Below, in pieces: positions 61,161 through 64,000 of a stretch of 64,000 bases of DNA (its first letter is position 1; each line of letters begins with the position of its first letter). The notes beneath the pieces were generated by a model. The model was not told the DNA's origin. It ran no database searches and saw nothing but the letters and a program-made list of their open reading frames with translations. This DNA is from Buchnera aphidicola (Anoecia corni) (lineage in GTDB: Bacteria; Pseudomonadota; Gammaproteobacteria; Enterobacterales; Enterobacteriaceae): positions 1 to 64,000 of the forward strand of contig NZ_OZ060371.1 of NCBI RefSeq assembly GCF_964056675.1, written 5' to 3'. The position numbers and the translations under genes are program-made.

Positions 61161-61213
61161 ATAGTTTTCCTAAATAAAGAATTGCTCTAATTGTAATCAA
61201 TAAAATGAAAAAT

Positions 61214-62914
61214 TTACTGTGTCAAATCTAACAATTTTTTTAAAGTAGGAATCGACAAAGCCATAATAGCCATTTTTTTTAAATCTTTAAACGAACTATT
61301 TAAAATCATTTTTTTTATTTTAGGAATAAACGGAGCACTCATACTTAATTCATCAACCCCCATACCTATAAGAATTTTAGCACCTTTTATATCCCCTGCT
61401 AGTTCTCCACAAACACTAATCCATTTACCCTCTGCATGAGCCGCATCTACAACTTTTTTAATTAATTTTAAAACCGACAAACTAAGCGGATTATATAAAT
61501 GAGAAATTAACTCATTGCCTCTATCAACAGCTAAAGTATATTGCGTTAAATCATTTGTTCCAATACTAAAAAAATCTACTTCTTTAGCTAAAAAACTAGA
61601 TATTAAAGCAGCAGAAGGCGTCTCTATCATGATCCCTAATTTTATTTTAGGATCAAATGATTTTCTTTCATTAATAAGTTGTAATTTTATATATTCTATT
61701 TCTGATTTTAATATAATCACTTCTTCTAAAGAAATAATCATTGGAAACATAATACGAATTTTTCCAAAATTAGAAGCGCGAAAAATAGCTCTTAATTGAG
61801 TACGCAGAATATCTTTTCGATCAATACCTATACGAATAGCTCTCCATCCTAAGAAAGGATTTTCTTCTTTAGGAATATTCATATATGGAATATCTTTATC
61901 TCCACCTATATCCATAGTTCGTATTATTATAGGTTTTCCGTTCATTTTCTCTATTGCTAATTTATATGCTTGCAACTGTTCTTCTTCAGAAGGAAAAGAA
62001 TTTCTACCCATAAATAAAAATTCAGTTCTATATAATCCTATACATTCTGCTCCATTTTTTTTTGCTAAATTAATATCATTGATATTATTAATATTTGCAC
62101 CAATTTTTATTCTTTTTCCATCTGTAGTTACAGATTTAACATTTTTAAATTTATTTAATAAATTTCTTTTATGTAAATAATTTCTTTTTATCTTTTTTTT
62201 ATCTTCAACAATTATATTTGATGGATTTATTAAAACTTCATTATTTATGCCATCTAATATTATAAAATCGCCTGATTTAACTTTTTTTGTTATATTTGTA
62301 GTTCCTACAATAGCTGGAATTTCTAAAGCTCTAGCTAGAATTGAACTATGAGAATTAGCTCCACCTAAATCTGTAATAAATCCTAATACTTTTTTTAAAT
62401 CTATTTGTGCTGTTTCTGAAGGTGTTATTTCTTTAGAAATTAAAATCACTTCTTTATCAATGCTATGTAAATCAACATGCTCTATATCTAACAAATTTTT
62501 AAGTAATCTATCACCAACATCTTTGACATCAATTGCTCTATTTCTTAAATAATTATCCTGAATAATATTTAATTTTTTTATCTGTTCTTCTATAACAAAA
62601 AGAACAGCGGCATCTGACGAATACAGTTTTTCTTTAATTAAAAATATAATATCTTTTTCTAATTCTAAATCTTCTAATAACATTAAATGACTTTCAAAAA
62701 TATCTTCTTTTCCTTTTCCTGCATTTTTAACTATTTTATTTTTTATTTTTTTTATCTGAATAAACGTTTTTTTACGAGCGTTTAAAAACTTGTTAATTTC
62801 TAATAAAATATTTTTAGAAGCAATTTTTTCTTTATTTATAAAAAACTTATCTTCATTAATTAATAATGCTTCTCCAAAAGCAATACCTGGTGAAGCTAAG
62901 ATACCTGAAATCAT
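61214..62914 (-). CDS. ptsI: PTS enzyme I (phosphoenolpyruvate-protein phosphotransferase)
   Basis: Enzyme I takes phosphate from PEP and hands it to HPr. The phosphorylated histidine is residue 189 in GGANSHSSILA, the same number as in E. coli. The PEP-binding C-terminal barrel has GLYRTEFLFMGR, MDIGGDKDIPY and the FSIGTNDLTQYTLAVDRGN and CGELAGD motifs. The length is 566 aa (575 in E. coli). All catalytic residues appear intact. Confidence 0.98.
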   Translation of the reverse strand: MISGILASPGIAFGEALLINEDKFFINKEKIASKNILLEINKFLNARKKTFIQIKKIKNKIVKNAGKGKEDIFESHLMLLEDLELEKDIIFLIKEKLYSSDAAVLFVIEEQIKKLNIIQDNYLRNRAIDVKDVGDRLLKNLLDIEHVDLHSIDKEVILISKEITPSETAQIDLKKVLGFITDLGGANSHSSILARALEIPAIVGTTNITKKVKSGDFIILDGINNEVLINPSNIIVEDKKKIKRNYLHKRNLLNKFKNVKSVTTDGKRIKIGANINNINDINLAKKNGAECIGLYRTEFLFMGRNSFPSEEEQLQAYKLAIEKMNGKPIIIRTMDIGGDKDIPYMNIPKEENPFLGWRAIRIGIDRKDILRTQLRAIFRASNFGKIRIMFPMIISLEEVIILKSEIEYIKLQLINERKSFDPKIKLGIMIETPSAALISSFLAKEVDFFSIGTNDLTQYTLAVDRGNELISHLYNPLSLSVLKLIKKVVDAAHAEGKWISVCGELAGDIKGAKILIGMGVDELSMSAPFIPKIKKMILNSSFKDLKKMAIMALSIPTLKKLLDLTQ

Positions 62915-63062
62915 AATATTTCCTGTAATTTAGCAAATTTTTTTTATCTTTTCTAAAATTAATAATTTTTAAAACAAATTAAGCATTTAACTTGTAATCA
63001 ATTATAACTATACATATAGTATAGTTATTATTCTATATGTTAGAAATTAATATTTTTACTAT

Positions 63063-63317
63063 CTACAAACTTTCTATTAATTTTTTAATTTTTTTTACAG
63101 CTTCCTTACTATCTTTCCCTTTTGCAGTAACAGTTATAATACTACCATATGTTAAAGATAAAGTTTGTAATCTAAATAAACTCTTAGCATTAACACTCTT
63201 TCCATCTAAACTAATAAAAATATCTGAAATAAATGCATTAGCACATTTTACAAGTTTAGCAGCTGGTCTAATATGCAATCCATTTACATTCATAATTTTC
63301 ACTTCTTCTTTAAACAT
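63063..63317 (-). CDS. ptsH: Phosphocarrier protein HPr
   Basis: HPr carries phosphate from enzyme I to the sugar-specific components. His15 is in NGLHIRPAA, the canonical position. The AKSLFRLQTL segment, with the conserved serine of the regulatory site in other bacteria, is also present. The length is 84 aa (85 in E. coli). It is first in the pts operon, 148 bases before ptsI; cysK, which precedes ptsH in E. coli, does not appear in the following 683 bases. Confidence 0.97.
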   Translation of the reverse strand: MFKEEVKIMNVNGLHIRPAAKLVKCANAFISDIFISLDGKSVNAKSLFRLQTLSLTYGSIITVTAKGKDSKEAVKKIKKLIESL

Positions 63318-64000
63318 ATATATTCCTTAATATCATACATATATACTCTTTTGTTTTTATTAAATTAATTAAATTAAAGTACTCCTAACTTTTTTATATA
63401 TATTTCATATCTTATTATTAAAATTTAAAAAAAATATTTTAACAATTATTATGTAAATGTCCTATTAAATTAATAAAAATATTTAAATTACAATAATTAT
63501 TATATTGTCATAAATAAAAAAAAATGATATGCATATATTTTCTTAGTAAAATATACAAGCTTATTTCTTTAAACTAAAATTCAATATTTAATTTTATTAG
63601 AAAAATACTTTATAATAAAAGTATATATGTAACTAAAAACTAGAAAATATTAGTCTTTCTACAAATTTAAATTTTTTTCTAATAAATTTTAGGTTATAAA
63701 AAAATACTTTTAAAAAAAATTATAAATTTAATATTTTAAATTTTAAATTTTAAATTTTCTATTAAATTGATCTGTTTATTAGAACTAACATATAACTTCA
63801 ATATTATAAAAAACAAATTTTAATATGATTTGTCACTTAATAAAAAATCTATTACATTTATTTAATAAAACGTTTATTAAAATTTAATATATTCTGTATT
63901 AACTCTTATTAATACTTTAAACAATAATAAAATTTATGTTAACAAAAAAACCTTACATTACTTTTAATGTAAATGGTAATGTTAATAATTATTTTCAATA
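63318..64000. other. Gene-free region beyond ptsH
   Basis: No gene is seen between ptsH and the end of the window. The ptsH promoter should be here. A short direct-repeat run of TTTTAAA units lies near 63733-63757. In E. coli cysK and cysZ lie on this side; cysK is not in the 683 bases available, but it could begin beyond the window. Confidence 0.6.

Noticed and set aside
63955..63982. Hairpin ACATTAC / GTAATGT near the window end
   Set aside because: Seven AT-rich pairs with a long loop occur by chance at this base composition.

Overview
This window is almost certainly chromosomal DNA of a Buchnera aphidicola strain, the obligate nutritional endosymbiont of aphids. The base composition is extremely AT-rich and runs of A are very long. 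There are no mobile elements, phage genes or CRISPR arrays. The proteins are close to their Escherichia coli counterparts in length and motif detail. The gene order is the Buchnera backbone: mnmG, the atp operon, gyrB, dnaN, rpmH, rnpA, yidC, mnmE, groESL, efp, dnaC, dnaT, rsmD, ftsY, rpoH, metE, purH, hupA, the rpoBC and ribosomal operon, a tRNA cluster, metF, argG, argH, rpoD, dnaG, rpsU, tsaD, hldE, cca and crr-ptsI-ptsH. Identification rests on recognising motifs and gene order by eye; no database was searched.

Layout. Bases 1-230 hold the presumed origin side, with a perfect DnaA box at the first base. Bases 231-9491 (+) carry mnmG and atpBEFHAGDC; atpH is frameshifted at a poly-A tract. 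Bases 9661-13412 (-) carry gyrB and dnaN. The place where dnaA is expected, 13413-14494, has no gene. Bases 14495-18294 (+) carry rpmH, rnpA, yidC and mnmE. A tRNA-Phe (-) is followed by groES-groEL behind a sigma-32 type promoter, then efp (+). dnaC, dnaT and rsmD are on the minus strand; ftsY and rpoH on the plus strand. metE (+) faces purH, hupA, rpoC, rpoB, rplL, rplJ, rplA, rplK, nusG, secE and four tRNA genes, all on the minus strand. Next come a frameshifted metF (+), a 1.6 kb gene-free region, and argG-argH (+). The macromolecular synthesis operon rpsU-dnaG-rpoD (-), tsaD (+), a half-length hldE (-), cca (+) and crr/ptsI/ptsH (-) complete the window.

Together the genes cover energy conversion (F1Fo ATP synthase), replication (gyrase, clamp, primase, helicase loader), transcription (core polymerase, sigma-70, sigma-32, NusG), translation (ribosomal proteins, EF-P, tRNAs, tRNA modification by MnmE/MnmG and TsaD, CCA addition), protein folding and membrane insertion (GroESL, YidC, FtsY, SecE), sugar phosphotransfer, and synthesis of methionine (MetE, MetF) and arginine (ArgG, ArgH) for the host.

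The notable features are signs of continuing genome erosion. Two genes (atpH, metF) each lack one A in a long homopolymer. dnaA is missing from its usual site although a DnaA box and the DnaC/DnaT/DnaG machinery remain. HldE has lost its second enzyme domain exactly at the domain boundary. Cca has lost its HD motif. Only the last two arginine genes remain in the arg cluster. Several 0.6-1.6 kb stretches are gene-free. Convergent gene pairs are mostly separated by long perfect hairpins. I found no evidence for a new kind of biological system here.
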